Shown one piece after another: positions 1 to 8,025 of a DNA stretch of 37,404 bases. This DNA is from a bacterium (GTDB lineage: Bacteria > Hydrothermota > DG-26 > JAUXAN01): contig JAUXAN010000024.1 of assembly GCA_030619885.1 (NCBI GenBank), positions 1 through 37,404 of the forward strand, read 5' to 3'. The first letter of the stretch is position 1. Each line of letters starts with the position of its first letter. Both the position numbers and the translations under genes were made by a program. The notes under the pieces were generated by a model. That model was not told the DNA's origin. It was given only the letters and a program-made list of their open reading frames with translations, and did no database searches.

Positions 1-1152
1 GATATGGTTGATAATCTCTTGCCATTCTTTACCTGCGTAGACTGGTAGAATTTCATCAAGATATTCCAAAACCTTATTTGGAGCAGTGAGGGTGATTTGT
101 TGCTTGCTTTTTGATGTGAGGATAATTGTCTTTGCATCTCCTTTCCTCACACCTTTTAAGTAGAAAGATTCAACTGCCTTTGGCTCATATTTAATTTCGC
201 TATGAGTGCGGAAGGTTCTTAAAGAAGAAGATGTCAATGATTTTACAATAGCCTCAATGTCTATATCGGGCAGTGGAGCATTTTCTGTTAAACGGGTCAA
301 GCGAGTTTTTGGAAAGAATTGATTAAATGTAGCGAGCCTTTTCTTGAACTCTATGATATTGTCAACAAGAGATACCAGTTTGTCGTGGATTTTTACCTCT
401 TTGGGGTTGGTGAAGTCAATGCGACGAATGGGGATTTGCTGTAATTTTTCACCCAAGAATTCATAACCAGAGCCTTTCAAAGTTAAACGGTTTATATACC
501 ATACATCTAACAAGTCCGAATTTAAGATACCAAGGATATATTTTCCATTCTCCAATACCTTGGGCTTCTTCTTGATCACATAATTCTCATCACTGGTATA
601 AAAATCACCCTCAGAATAGATAAATGGTCGTTTAAATCTATAATGAGGCGAAACTATTTTCACGTCTTCAAATAGCTCTTGTCCTCTAGGCCAATGTAAA
701 CTAAACCAAGGAATTTTTCCTTGTTTCGTTTCTCGTTTTGAACTCAATATGGCTTTAAATTTCACCAAGTGCTTGTAAATCACTTGGTAATCTTCAATCC
801 TTATATCCTTAGTTGTATAAATTAAAAACTTGTCTTCGCTCCAGGACGGTTTCTCTGGAACATAAGAACCGATGTCTACATTTTGATAAAAATATTTAAT
901 AAGTTTACATTCAGCCTTCGGTATGTTTAACTCTTCTAACTCCTTCTTTGTTAAAAGGAAAATACCATCACCGATTTTGATATTATGTTGCTGAATTGTA
1001 TCAGGATGGAGTAGTGAGTAATTTCTTGTAATAACTTTATCAGCACTCGATACTATGCCTTGTCTTACCATGCATAAATCTTCGAGTTTAGCAGAGGTTT
1101 TTTCCAATTTACTTAATATACTTTCTATGCCTTTTGTGCTCTTCAAAAATTT
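1..1152 (-). pseudogene. Target-recognition (TaqI-like C-terminal) domain of the type IIG enzyme, separated by an amber codon, partial
   Basis: Reading the minus strand on from the TAG at 1153-1155 in the same frame gives 384 uninterrupted codons to base 1. They include segments typical of the end of Eco57I/TaqI-like enzymes: LEDLCMVRQGIVSSADKV just after the stop, then LGILNSDLLDVWYINR and GYEFLGEKLQQIPIRRIDF. This domain contacts the specific DNA sequence. No good ribosome site is visible between the two parts, so independent translation is not evident. The 3' end lies outside the window. The alternative to a true nonsense mutation is a single-base sequencing or assembly error. Confidence 0.85.
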
Positions 1153-3474
1153 CTACGCCCCCTCAGTCAACTCACCCTGCCTTACTGGACTTTTAAATAA
1201 CTCAACATATTCATCTGAAAACTCTTTTTTATTTATATGGTTTTTCATATGGTTCAGGAGTTTTTGGAGTTTCTTTCTGACTGTTTGACCAGGAAAGGTG
1301 TCCTTTACCTTTACCACTTTGATTTGATTCTTTCCCCTCGCATTTGCATCGCTGCATCTTTCAAGAATAAAGACCATGTTGTGCTGTCCTGGAGCGCCCT
1401 CAAAGATTTTTATCTCACCAAAGTCAACCGTAGTTTTAATCTTTGCATTACCGAGAATAAATTTCCTTAGTTTTGTAGCACCATCTACAGTGGGCCAATA
1501 TGATGTAGTGATAAAGCCAAGTTTTCCACCCTCTTTTAATTTTGAAAGCCCAAGGATGATGAACCAGTATAGATAGTCCATATTTCCCTGAAAAAAAACC
1601 TTCCAGTATGGGTATTGCTGAATGGTTGAACGGAAAAGCTCTTTATGCCCTTTTTGGCCGATATACGGTGGATTTGCACAGACATAGTCAAACTCTTGGC
1701 AGATTTTAATGGAGTCATAGACCTGCCTTTTTTGTCCTTCAAGGATTACTATGTCGTGCTTTTTGTCTTGTTCATATACTTCGTCCATCTTTTTATACTT
1801 ATCCTCGTAAGGAAGACTTGTCTGTTGTTGGTTGTGCAGTTTTAAAGAGTCCTGATGGATGACAGAGAGTGCAAATTCGGGATGCCTGTAAAGATGCTTA
1901 TGGCTATCAAGTATCTTTTTTATAATAGGGGTAAGTTGTATGAGAAGGTTTATCTCTGTTATGTAATAGGCAAAGGGGCTTATATCAGAGCCATGGAGTC
2001 CATTGATAATACAGTTCTCTATCTCTGAGAGGTCTTTAAAATCCTTGTCATTATAATCAGCATCTTCCCTTATCCTCCTTGCAGCCTCTACTAAAAACCC
2101 GCCTGATCCTGTGCAGGGGTCAAAGATAAGCCTTGGGTTTCTAATACCATTTTCAAATCTAAAGAATGCTTCGTTATTATCAAATCCCACCAAATCCCAG
2201 ATGAATGATACGACCTCCCTCGGTGTATAATATTGTCCTTTGTTTTTCCTGTCTACTCTGTCAACATATTCCTCATAGATGGTGCCAAGGACATCGGCAT
2301 TAAGTTTTGAAAAGTTGAAATGGGAAAATTCGTAAAGAACATCCACGAGAACCGTATCAGACGGATGGTACCATGTATAGTTATTGTCCTTCTTAAAGAG
2401 CCAACTATATTTTTCACCCGCAAGGTTGAAGGCATATTTTAAGACCCTTTCAATTTCGCGATTAAGGTTCTCATACCACTTTTTAAACCCTCCATCATAA
2501 AGGCTTTCGTCTATAAAACCTATATCTTCCCAGAGCCTAACCAGAAGGATACGCGTCATTGTAAAATATGCAACCCTGTATAGGTATAGATCCACCGCCC
2601 TTTCGTCAAGGCTCCCTCGTTTTGCCTTCAATATCTCCTTTAATGTAGATGCTGAAATTTCTCGTTTTTGTTTCTTTGGTTCAATAGATTCGACAATGGC
2701 ATCTATCTCGCTAGCAATCCTCTCCTTTCGCTGGTTATCATAACCAAGAATGTTAATGATGTGTTCTTTTTGAGTACGAACATCATCATGCAGAATGACA
2801 ACAACCTCCCTGACCTTTTCAGTTAAATCGTCCAGAGATAAGGTCTCCATATCTGTCCAAGGCTTGGCTTCCGCAATGACTTCTATCTTCTTAATAAAAT
2901 CAAGTTCCCGATGAGAAAACTGTTTTATAAAGTTTAAAAAATGCCTTGTATTGGGCCGGAGATCAATGGTCCTAGGGTTGGATTTAAAGTCCCGATACAG
3001 CTTTTCTATGGAAAATGAAAGGTTTGGAATGGGTTCTGAAGAAATAGCATTAAAAACCTTTACTTCCCCGATGTTTAAAAGGATACCATACTGGGCACCT
3101 GTTTTTTGTAGGTAGCTCTGAAGTTGTGGATAGTGAATGGTTAAATCATCACAATCGCTACCCTTGGTCTCAAATATAAAGGGATGTAAGTTCAAATCTT
3201 TTGGGAGAAAATCAGGCCTCTCTCCAGAACCACTCGCCTTTTCCTTGGGTATGATTGTTGTGCCAAAAGAAAAGCCCATGATTTTAAAGACAAAGGATGG
3301 GAAAAAGACAGGGTCAACAAGCTTCATTTCGTCTTTGTAGTTACCTTTGATATATTCAAGGTAATTAGATGCCCTACCATTACTGTAGACTTGATAGTCT
3401 ATGCTGTCTAATATCTCCAAAAAAGTGTTTGTCAAATTTTTTGTTTGAATGGTTTTTTGTTTAGATGGTTTCAT
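1153..3474 (-). CDS. Type IIG restriction-modification enzyme, nuclease and methylase part (Eco57I-like)
   Basis: This is a 773-residue protein. A PD-(D/E)xK nuclease signature lies at the N-terminus (Pro87-Asp88, then Glu102-Thr-Lys104). A long helical linker follows, then an N6-adenine methylase core with the SAM motif DPCTGSGG at 452-459 and the catalytic NPPY at 601-604. In this family one polypeptide cuts and methylates DNA, and a C-terminal domain recognises the target. Here the frame stops at a TAG (1153-1155) just before that domain, and the same frame then stays open to the window edge (see 1-1152). The residues around the stop are as expected for the family, with Trp (TGG) the likely original codon. 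The ATG overlaps the end of an apparent methylase relic; only a weak AAGG ribosome site precedes it. Without its recognition domain the enzyme would probably be inactive unless the two parts associate or the stop is read through. Family assignment is strong; activity is doubtful. Confidence 0.9.
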   Translation of the reverse strand: MKPSKQKTIQTKNLTNTFLEILDSIDYQVYSNGRASNYLEYIKGNYKDEMKLVDPVFFPSFVFKIMGFSFGTTIIPKEKASGSGERPDFLPKDLNLHPFIFETKGSDCDDLTIHYPQLQSYLQKTGAQYGILLNIGEVKVFNAISSEPIPNLSFSIEKLYRDFKSNPRTIDLRPNTRHFLNFIKQFSHRELDFIKKIEVIAEAKPWTDMETLSLDDLTEKVREVVVILHDDVRTQKEHIINILGYDNQRKERIASEIDAIVESIEPKKQKREISASTLKEILKAKRGSLDERAVDLYLYRVAYFTMTRILLVRLWEDIGFIDESLYDGGFKKWYENLNREIERVLKYAFNLAGEKYSWLFKKDNNYTWYHPSDTVLVDVLYEFSHFNFSKLNADVLGTIYEEYVDRVDRKNKGQYYTPREVVSFIWDLVGFDNNEAFFRFENGIRNPRLIFDPCTGSGGFLVEAARRIREDADYNDKDFKDLSEIENCIINGLHGSDISPFAYYITEINLLIQLTPIIKKILDSHKHLYRHPEFALSVIHQDSLKLHNQQQTSLPYEDKYKKMDEVYEQDKKHDIVILEGQKRQVYDSIKICQEFDYVCANPPYIGQKGHKELFRSTIQQYPYWKVFFQGNMDYLYWFIILGLSKLKEGGKLGFITTSYWPTVDGATKLRKFILGNAKIKTTVDFGEIKIFEGAPGQHNMVFILERCSDANARGKNQIKVVKVKDTFPGQTVRKKLQKLLNHMKNHINKKEFSDEYVELFKSPVRQGELTEGA

Positions 3475-3562
3475 ATCTTTGAATTACCTTCATGCTCCAT
3501 CTGCAAAAGGGTCTTGAGTACCTGAAGGTTATCTCCAATGAAATGAAATGTGATGGTTCTAT
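3471..3562 (-). pseudogene. Relic of a type III-like adenine methylase N-terminus
   Basis: About thirty codons directly upstream of, and overlapping, the restriction-modification start read FHFIGDNLQVLKTLLQM. This resembles the N-terminal GDNLxxLKxLL segment of site-specific DNA-methyltransferases of the Mod type. The fragment ends at a TGA that overlaps the following ATG, and the catalytic DPPY region is absent. It may be the stump of a replaced methylase. The match is short and made by eye. Confidence 0.35.
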
Positions 3563-3636
3563 TTTTCAAGTATTTTCCCTTTTCTTTGCCTGCAATAAGC
3601 GGCTAACGTGTCGAGCATAGCCGAAGTTGCGAGATG

Positions 3637-4833
3637 CTATTTTGGGTATTCATCATAATGTTTCATTTGTTGATCTGGATTAACAAAATATCCTAATTCT
3701 TTTTGCATCCGAGATATTTCTTGTCTTTTGTCCTCACTTAATTCAGAAATATTAAGATAACACAAATCATAGGAGTGCCCTCCTCCATTTATATAAGGAT
3801 TTGTGGTAATACCTACAACTTCTTTATTTGATTGAATTACATTTCTTGCAGCGAGACATCTTAATTGTAGTTCTTGAATCCTTTGCTTCCTATCATCTTC
3901 TCGATGATCATCCAATAGGAAAACATAGGTAACACCTGAACTTGATGGAGATATTCTTGCGCAAGCTTTAGGTTGATTAAAATATCCAATGAAATGCAGA
4001 AAAGAATCTGATAACATCATGCGCTCGAATCGTGTTTCTTTTGACATTGCTCGCAAAGATTGCTCAATTTCAATGTATTTATTATTAAATATTAATTGCT
4101 CCTTGGAAAAATCACGGAAAAATTCCTGAATTATTTTGTCCCAAATATAGCTAATTCTTTCCTGTTGTCTTCTTTTTTTGTATTCCTCTTTTTGTACAAA
4201 TTTATCCCAAACAAATGGTTCGACAAGAATCTTATCGTAGTTTTTAGAGAGCTTTCTACCACGATGTAAGTGTATTGCTAACAGATCTTCTTCACTTCTA
4301 AAAAGTGCATTGTTGCCAGAATCAAAATAATCCTCTTTTAACTCTATATATTGTACAAAATCAGTTATTGTATCTAGTTCATTTAAGATTATTGGGAAAC
4401 TGTACTGATCAAAGAAATGGACAAAACCTGTTTCAAAGTGACCAAAAGGTAGGGCAAAATCTCCTTTTCTTCCGATTGAAATACCGATACGAATTACTTT
4501 AATCTTATCTATTTCTGGGAAGTGTATTCTATGTTTTTTATCAGATGTATAGATTCCAGTGATTTTGCTTTTTATTATCCTCTCTGTTCCATATATCTGG
4601 TTATATGATTTTTTAATAGCACGTTTGTACCATCTTTTTTTGTCGATCACTATATCGCCACTACGCTTGATTTTGATGTCTTTAACAGAAATGATGATTA
4701 CATAAGGATTATTTACAATAAGGACATCTGTTAACTCTTTTTTATTATCTTCACGAATTGGATTCGGAAAACTCCAAAAAGATAAAAATGAGTTCTGACA
4801 GATTTCGTTTACAATCTTCTCTGATTTATTCAT
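3637..4833 (-). CDS. PD-(D/E)xK nuclease-like protein of unknown role
   Basis: The 398-residue product is not a family I can name. Its N-terminus has a nuclease-like pattern: Glu33, Asp36, a hydrophobic strand NPYVIIISVKD and Lys51. This is how the catalytic core of restriction-like and NERD-like nucleases looks, with Ser-Val-Lys in place of the usual Glu-x-Lys. A Trp-Tyr-Lys-Arg-Ala-Ile-Lys-Lys-Ser segment at about 67-75 follows, as in related predicted nucleases of mobile islands. No signal peptide or membrane segment is seen, so it should be cytoplasmic. It ends with TAG. Two strong palindromes lie in its upstream region, which suggests regulated expression. Its place beside a restriction-modification gene suggests a defence role; that is inference. 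Confidence 0.7.
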   Translation of the reverse strand: MNKSEKIVNEICQNSFLSFWSFPNPIREDNKKELTDVLIVNNPYVIIISVKDIKIKRSGDIVIDKKRWYKRAIKKSYNQIYGTERIIKSKITGIYTSDKKHRIHFPEIDKIKVIRIGISIGRKGDFALPFGHFETGFVHFFDQYSFPIILNELDTITDFVQYIELKEDYFDSGNNALFRSEEDLLAIHLHRGRKLSKNYDKILVEPFVWDKFVQKEEYKKRRQQERISYIWDKIIQEFFRDFSKEQLIFNNKYIEIEQSLRAMSKETRFERMMLSDSFLHFIGYFNQPKACARISPSSSGVTYVFLLDDHREDDRKQRIQELQLRCLAARNVIQSNKEVVGITTNPYINGGGHSYDLCYLNISELSEDKRQEISRMQKELGYFVNPDQQMKHYDEYPK

Positions 4834-4866
4834 AGTTTATATATCGCAATTTCGCATAACTCGTTT

Positions 4867-4888
4867 ATATCCGAACTAGTTCGGATAT
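4867..4888. promoter_or_regulatory. Perfect 22-bp palindrome, candidate operator
   Basis: ATATCCGAACTAGTTCGGAT followed by AT is its own reverse complement over 22 bases. It lies 34 bases upstream of the nuclease-like gene that ends at 3637. A second related palindrome sits 39 bp away, centre to centre. It could bind a dimeric repressor or controller protein. No regulator gene is adjacent, so function is inferred. Confidence 0.5.
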
Positions 4889-4904
4889 CCTTACAATTTA
4901 GGTA

Positions 4905-4928
4905 TATATCCGACCTACTTCGGATATA
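4905..4928. promoter_or_regulatory. Second related palindrome, candidate operator
   Basis: The arms TATATCCGA and TCGGATATA match perfectly around a 6-base centre. They share the TATCCGA half-site with the palindrome at 4867-4888. Two copies of one inverted half-site at close spacing in an intergenic region are typical of operators. Confidence 0.5.
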
Positions 4929-5095
4929 CACTCCTGTAGATGTTCCTTTCCCCATCCTCTTGACTTATTACATCCCTCCTCTTTTAGATTATCTAAAGGA
5001 TTCTGCATTTTTCCTGTCGTACGGCCCGTAAGGGCGGTTAATCTAATTCTGTAATTTTCCATTAGAAAATTATATATCATACTTCGTATAGTATA

Positions 5096-5332
5096 TCAAG
5101 TAAAATCTAAAAGGTTGCTGTTTTGTCTTCCGGGGACGGTAAGTTCTTGGGTATCATAATGCTTTGAGAATCGTCCCCATTGTTCGTTCTCTAAAAACCT
5201 ACATTCTTCTTTAAACATAGGTTTTAAGTCTGAACATATTTTTACTCCTTCATAACCACAAGCTTCACACTTCTTTTTTAAAAGAGGAACTCCGCAATTT
5301 TTACACCACCATAGGTTGTTCGAAGTTCCCAT
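5096..5332 (-). pseudogene. N-terminal zinc-ribbon fragment, PAPS-reductase-like protein
   Basis: The 78-codon frame starts with WWCKNCGVPLLKKKCEACGY, a four-cysteine zinc ribbon, followed by KICSDLKPMF. This arrangement is the N-terminus of a family of phosphoadenosine-phosphosulfate-reductase-like proteins that are several hundred residues long. Here the frame stops soon after the ribbon and the catalytic part is missing from the downstream sequence (4834-5095). The last third also overlaps a repeat-like stretch with inverted GGGGACGGT/ATCGTCCCC segments, so the gene was probably cut by a repeat. A complete small zinc-ribbon protein is the alternative. Confidence 0.5.
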
Positions 5333-5461
5333 TTGATTTTTCCTTATTGTTTTATTTTCTTTTTCTTTCTGAACATTTCATCTATATTCTCTTTTTTCAC
5401 CCTTCACTGTCCTCCAATTTTTGTGGCTAGAATCTCGCCTAACCGAGCAACTTTATATATA

Positions 5462-5540
5462 GTATGTTCATCCATTTCTTATAAAATCTGCCAAAACTAT
5501 ACAAAATAAAACAATAACCGTCAAGAGAAATTTTTGAAAA
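5462..5540. repeat. ~79-bp direct repeat, left copy flanking the three-gene cassette
   Basis: The sequence from GTATGTTCA through TCCATTTCTTATAAAATCTG to the end of TTTTTGAAAA recurs almost identically at 7899-8009 in the same orientation. The two copies differ by one substitution, small indels in A/T runs and a 33-base insertion in the right copy. Similarity continues weakly upstream around CTAAC. The copies bracket the plus-strand genes 5642-7772. Confidence 0.85.
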
Positions 5541-5555
5541 ATTTGCATTTTTTCC

Positions 5556-5584
5556 TTGACTTAAACTAAATTTCATTGCAAAAT
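5556..5584 (+). promoter_or_regulatory. Candidate sigma-70 promoter of the three-gene cassette
   Basis: TTGACT at 5556-5561, a 17-base spacer and CAAAAT at 5579-5584 sit 57 bases before the first start codon. The -10 box is only a moderate match. Confidence 0.45.
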
Positions 5585-5641
5585 AACAATCGATTGTGAA
5601 GAATAACAAGTTCTATTGATTTATAAGGTAGGAGGGATTGA

Positions 5642-6328
5642 ATGACTTTTGACGACTTGCGCTTAAATAAAGTAATTTTACAATTGAGATATGATGAGGG
5701 GCATTTATATTGGGATAGATGTGGAGCACTTCTTTTGGACATTCAGAAGGAATTTCCTGAGTGGAAATGGGAAAAAGGACAAGAAGTGGGCTTTCTCATA
5801 AACACAAAGAGAAGTATGGAGCTATTATTCAATTATAGCAATATCCGGTTCATTCAAAATGAAGTAGAAAATCTAAACCAGTTCAAAGAAGCAACAGGAA
5901 AAATTGCACCATTCATTGTTGAAAAACTTGAGATAAAGAAATTCAAGCGGGTAGGGAACAGATATCTGTATGTTTTGCCTTTGGAGAATCCTGAGCAGGG
6001 TAAACAGATTATCCAAAAAAGCCGATTTATCCAAATACCTGAGGGAAAACTGACCTTGTTCGGCGAAAAACCGGTCAAGACTGCTTTTTTTGTCTACATC
6101 GAAAACAAAAATTCCCATTATCGAATTGAGCTTGGATGCATAGAGAGAATTGAGGTACCCAAGAATATTAAGATTGATGAGCGGTTCAACCCTAAATATG
6201 GACTGCGTATTGATGTAGATATTGCTACCGTGAGCGAAGTCAATGTTTCGGGTTTTGATTGCAGTGATTTTATTCAATTAAACAAAAATTTTTTAGAAAA
6301 CAATTTAATTAAATTTATTCAAAAATAA
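5642..6328 (+). CDS. Cassette protein 1, TIGR04255-like (tentative)
   Basis: The product is a 228-residue soluble protein without signal peptide. The start is well supported by AGGAGG seven bases upstream. Its pattern is an N-terminal strand (KVILQLRYDEG), a helix, EVGFLINTKRSMELLFNYSNIRF as a strand pair, FKEATGKIAPFIVEKL as a helix, and a second beta-rich half ending in a low-complexity Asn/Phe tail. This vaguely recalls the sporadically distributed TIGR04255 family, whose function is unknown. I cannot confirm that from the sequence alone. It leads a tight cluster: the next gene begins 21 bases downstream behind its own AAAGGAGG. The three genes are bracketed by direct repeats, so they probably travel and work together. 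Confidence 0.75.
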   Translation: MTFDDLRLNKVILQLRYDEGHLYWDRCGALLLDIQKEFPEWKWEKGQEVGFLINTKRSMELLFNYSNIRFIQNEVENLNQFKEATGKIAPFIVEKLEIKKFKRVGNRYLYVLPLENPEQGKQIIQKSRFIQIPEGKLTLFGEKPVKTAFFVYIENKNSHYRIELGCIERIEVPKNIKIDERFNPKYGLRIDVDIATVSEVNVSGFDCSDFIQLNKNFLENNLIKFIQK

Positions 6329-6349
6329 GGGATAAAGGAGGTAATCCCT

Positions 6350-6976
6350 ATGAATAATACAGTTACCGAGACAGAAACCGATAGGAGGGGAAAAGGAAAC
6401 ATCAAGTATGTTTCTATGTTTGGGACGACGCCAATCGGCATAACGGGTGGTCTGCAAGAAGAGAAACTTATTCGTTCCTACATGCCCACAATGGAGATGG
6501 AAATTGATGAGGAATTTGCAGGCATCTATAGTTCTGTTCCTGTTACCGGTGAAATTGCAAGAGTGGTTGTTCCCATCAGTAAAAGAATCGCAGAAGCCAT
6601 TGAATCTGCAATCAATTTGCTCGATGGAGTGCTGGAAGTTTATAATGACGAGATTGAGCGGATAAATACATTTTCGCTCTTTGAGGAAAAGATTAAATCT
6701 CTATGGGAATTACGGGAGGAGGTAAACCAAAATTTTGTGGATGTTCTCGTTCTTCTGGAAGTAGTAGTTAAAAATTCACACTACCAGAATTATAAGAAAA
6801 ATCAGTATCAATCTATAAAGACGGTATTGGAGAGGATTAAGGGAATCCATATTACAGCTCATGAGGCAAAAGAATGCAGAAAATTACTGATGGATAACGG
6901 GATTGATTTCTTCGCCCCCATTAGAGACTGGGAGAATTATACAATTGAAGTAAAGAAAAGAGATGAAACCGAATAG
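6350..6976 (+). CDS. Cassette protein 2, unknown function
   Basis: This 208-residue protein matches no family I recognise. The first 30 residues are polar and glycine-rich, then a mostly helical region rich in Glu, Lys, Ile and Leu runs from about residue 60 to the end, with heptad-like stretches (AEAIESAINLLDGVLEVYNDEIERI) that may form a coiled coil. No membrane segment or catalytic motif is visible. AAAGGAGG precedes the start at good spacing. Its last 14 bases overlap the next gene, so the two are probably translated in a coupled way. An acidic helical protein just upstream of a PIN-like gene is the position an antitoxin or partner often takes; that is inference. Confidence 0.75.
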   Translation: MNNTVTETETDRRGKGNIKYVSMFGTTPIGITGGLQEEKLIRSYMPTMEMEIDEEFAGIYSSVPVTGEIARVVVPISKRIAEAIESAINLLDGVLEVYNDEIERINTFSLFEEKIKSLWELREEVNQNFVDVLVLLEVVVKNSHYQNYKKNQYQSIKTVLERIKGIHITAHEAKECRKLLMDNGIDFFAPIRDWENYTIEVKKRDETE

Positions 6977-7772
6977 CAGACTATTTTTAGAAACTACTGT
7001 GCAAATAGACTGGTTCTCTGCTGATCGGAAGAAAAAGGAGAAAATAGATAAAATAATCTCCCAGTTTAGCCAGATTTTAAGTTCTACTTATGTAAAAATG
7101 GAATTCAGAAGGCGATTTATTCAAGATTTAGTTTACCTTTATAATGAAGCACTTGTAGGTGCTGACAATTTTGCCGATGTGTTTTTAAGAATAGATAAGT
7201 TGCATTTTGAATATCATAAGAGAAAAATTAAAGGGATCATAGCAAGCTTCTTTAGATTTTTCTCGGATACAACAGAGGAAGAGATCCACGGACCTTTTGG
7301 GAAAGTAGTTTTGGAAAAGGCTATCCCATATTTTAAACAGGCTATAGAGTCTGCGTGGGAAGCATTTGACGATAAAATTGATATACTCCTCAATGAAACA
7401 GATTGTTATCATGCTAAAATTGGTCCCGTGTTGACAGGGGTAAAATTTGATAACAGGATGAGCAAATGTAGAAAAGCAGATATAAGATGTAAAATTGTGG
7501 ATTTTTTCGTTCAGAACAAAGAAGTCTTCCAAAAGATTTATGAAAGACTTTCGAGTATGGAAAAACTGGATGCTGAACAAGAGAAAATCAAGAACATCCT
7601 TGAGAAAGCATTAGAACATTCTCAAAATATGGCTGACCGGCAAAACTGCTGGAATTGTGGAGATGCAATAATCGCTTTGGAATCTCCTAATGATGCGGTT
7701 TTGTTTACGACCAATATGAAACATTTTGAACCCGTCTGTTCTGCAATAGAGAAGAAATGCTTAAAACCTTGA
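6963..7772 (+). CDS. Cassette protein 3, divergent PIN-like nuclease domain protein
   Basis: The 269-residue protein carries the ordered signature of PIN ribonucleases with a long insertion. It opens with a strand RLFLETTVQID (Glu10 where PIN proteins have Asp; Asp16 nearby). Next comes SSTYVKMEFRR with Glu47 at the usual second acidic position, then about 180 helical residues. Near the end is NCGDAIIALESPNDAVLFTT, with Asp234, Thr249-Thr250, Asn251 and Phe255, matching the typical GDAxIAA...T.N..F ending. PIN domains cut RNA and are common toxins, at about 130 residues; this one is twice that length. It starts inside the previous gene. No neighbour looks like a classical short antitoxin, so the role as toxin or defence effector is inferred. 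Confidence 0.65.
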   Translation: MKPNSRLFLETTVQIDWFSADRKKKEKIDKIISQFSQILSSTYVKMEFRRRFIQDLVYLYNEALVGADNFADVFLRIDKLHFEYHKRKIKGIIASFFRFFSDTTEEEIHGPFGKVVLEKAIPYFKQAIESAWEAFDDKIDILLNETDCYHAKIGPVLTGVKFDNRMSKCRKADIRCKIVDFFVQNKEVFQKIYERLSSMEKLDAEQEKIKNILEKALEHSQNMADRQNCWNCGDAIIALESPNDAVLFTTNMKHFEPVCSAIEKKCLKP

Positions 7773-7898
7773 GAATTTAAAAATTAATCAAACTGTCCTT
7801 AGTATCTCAAAATCAAGGAGTTATGCTTTTCTAATTTGATTAAGATTAGACTTGTCAATTACTTCCCAAACCACCACTGACTAACAAATTTATAAATG

Positions 7899-8009
7899 GT
7901 ATGTTCACCCCGTAAGAGACCAGAGGTCTTACGGGGTTCATCCATTTCTTATAAAATCTGCCAGAACTATACAAAAAAACAATAACCGTCAAGAGAAATT
8001 TTTTGAAAA
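7899..8009. repeat. ~79-bp direct repeat, right copy, with 33-base hairpin insertion
   Basis: Same sequence as 5462-5540, but split after GTATGTTCA by 33 extra bases (7908-7940). It lies between the end of the PIN-like gene and the 3' end of the minus-strand export operon. Confidence 0.85.
7904..7940. mobile_element. Miniature hairpin insertion with TTCA duplication
   Basis: A 29-base palindrome (7908-7936) has arms CCCCGTAAGA and TCTTACGGGG around a 9-base loop. TTCA stands on both sides (7904-7907 and 7937-7940), while the left repeat copy has a single TTCA. The comparison shows an insertion with an apparent 4-bp target duplication. It could act as a two-way terminator between the converging operons, although no T-run follows it. 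Confidence 0.55.
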
Positions 8010-8025
8010 CCCGAAGGGTTGAGTT

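Larger units (their letters stand above)
4834..5095. other. Intergenic region with palindromes, no credible gene
   Basis: Besides the two TATCCGA palindromes it holds a weaker inverted sequence near 5070-5095 around ATACTTCGTATA. A 60-codon frame on the minus strand has no recognisable content. Confidence 0.4.

Noticed and set aside
1153-1155. Reassignment of TAG to an amino acid, suggested by two in-frame TAG codons
   Set aside because: TAG ends several complete genes at their natural ends (8026, 3637, 6976, 19699), so it is used as a normal stop.
4898-5080. 60-codon minus-strand frame as a gene
   Set aside because: No ribosome site, composition or recognisable motif; it spans palindromes.
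5070-5095. loxP-like sequence ATACTTCGTATA
   Set aside because: Only one imperfect half-site with a missing base; no second inverted half with an 8-base spacer.
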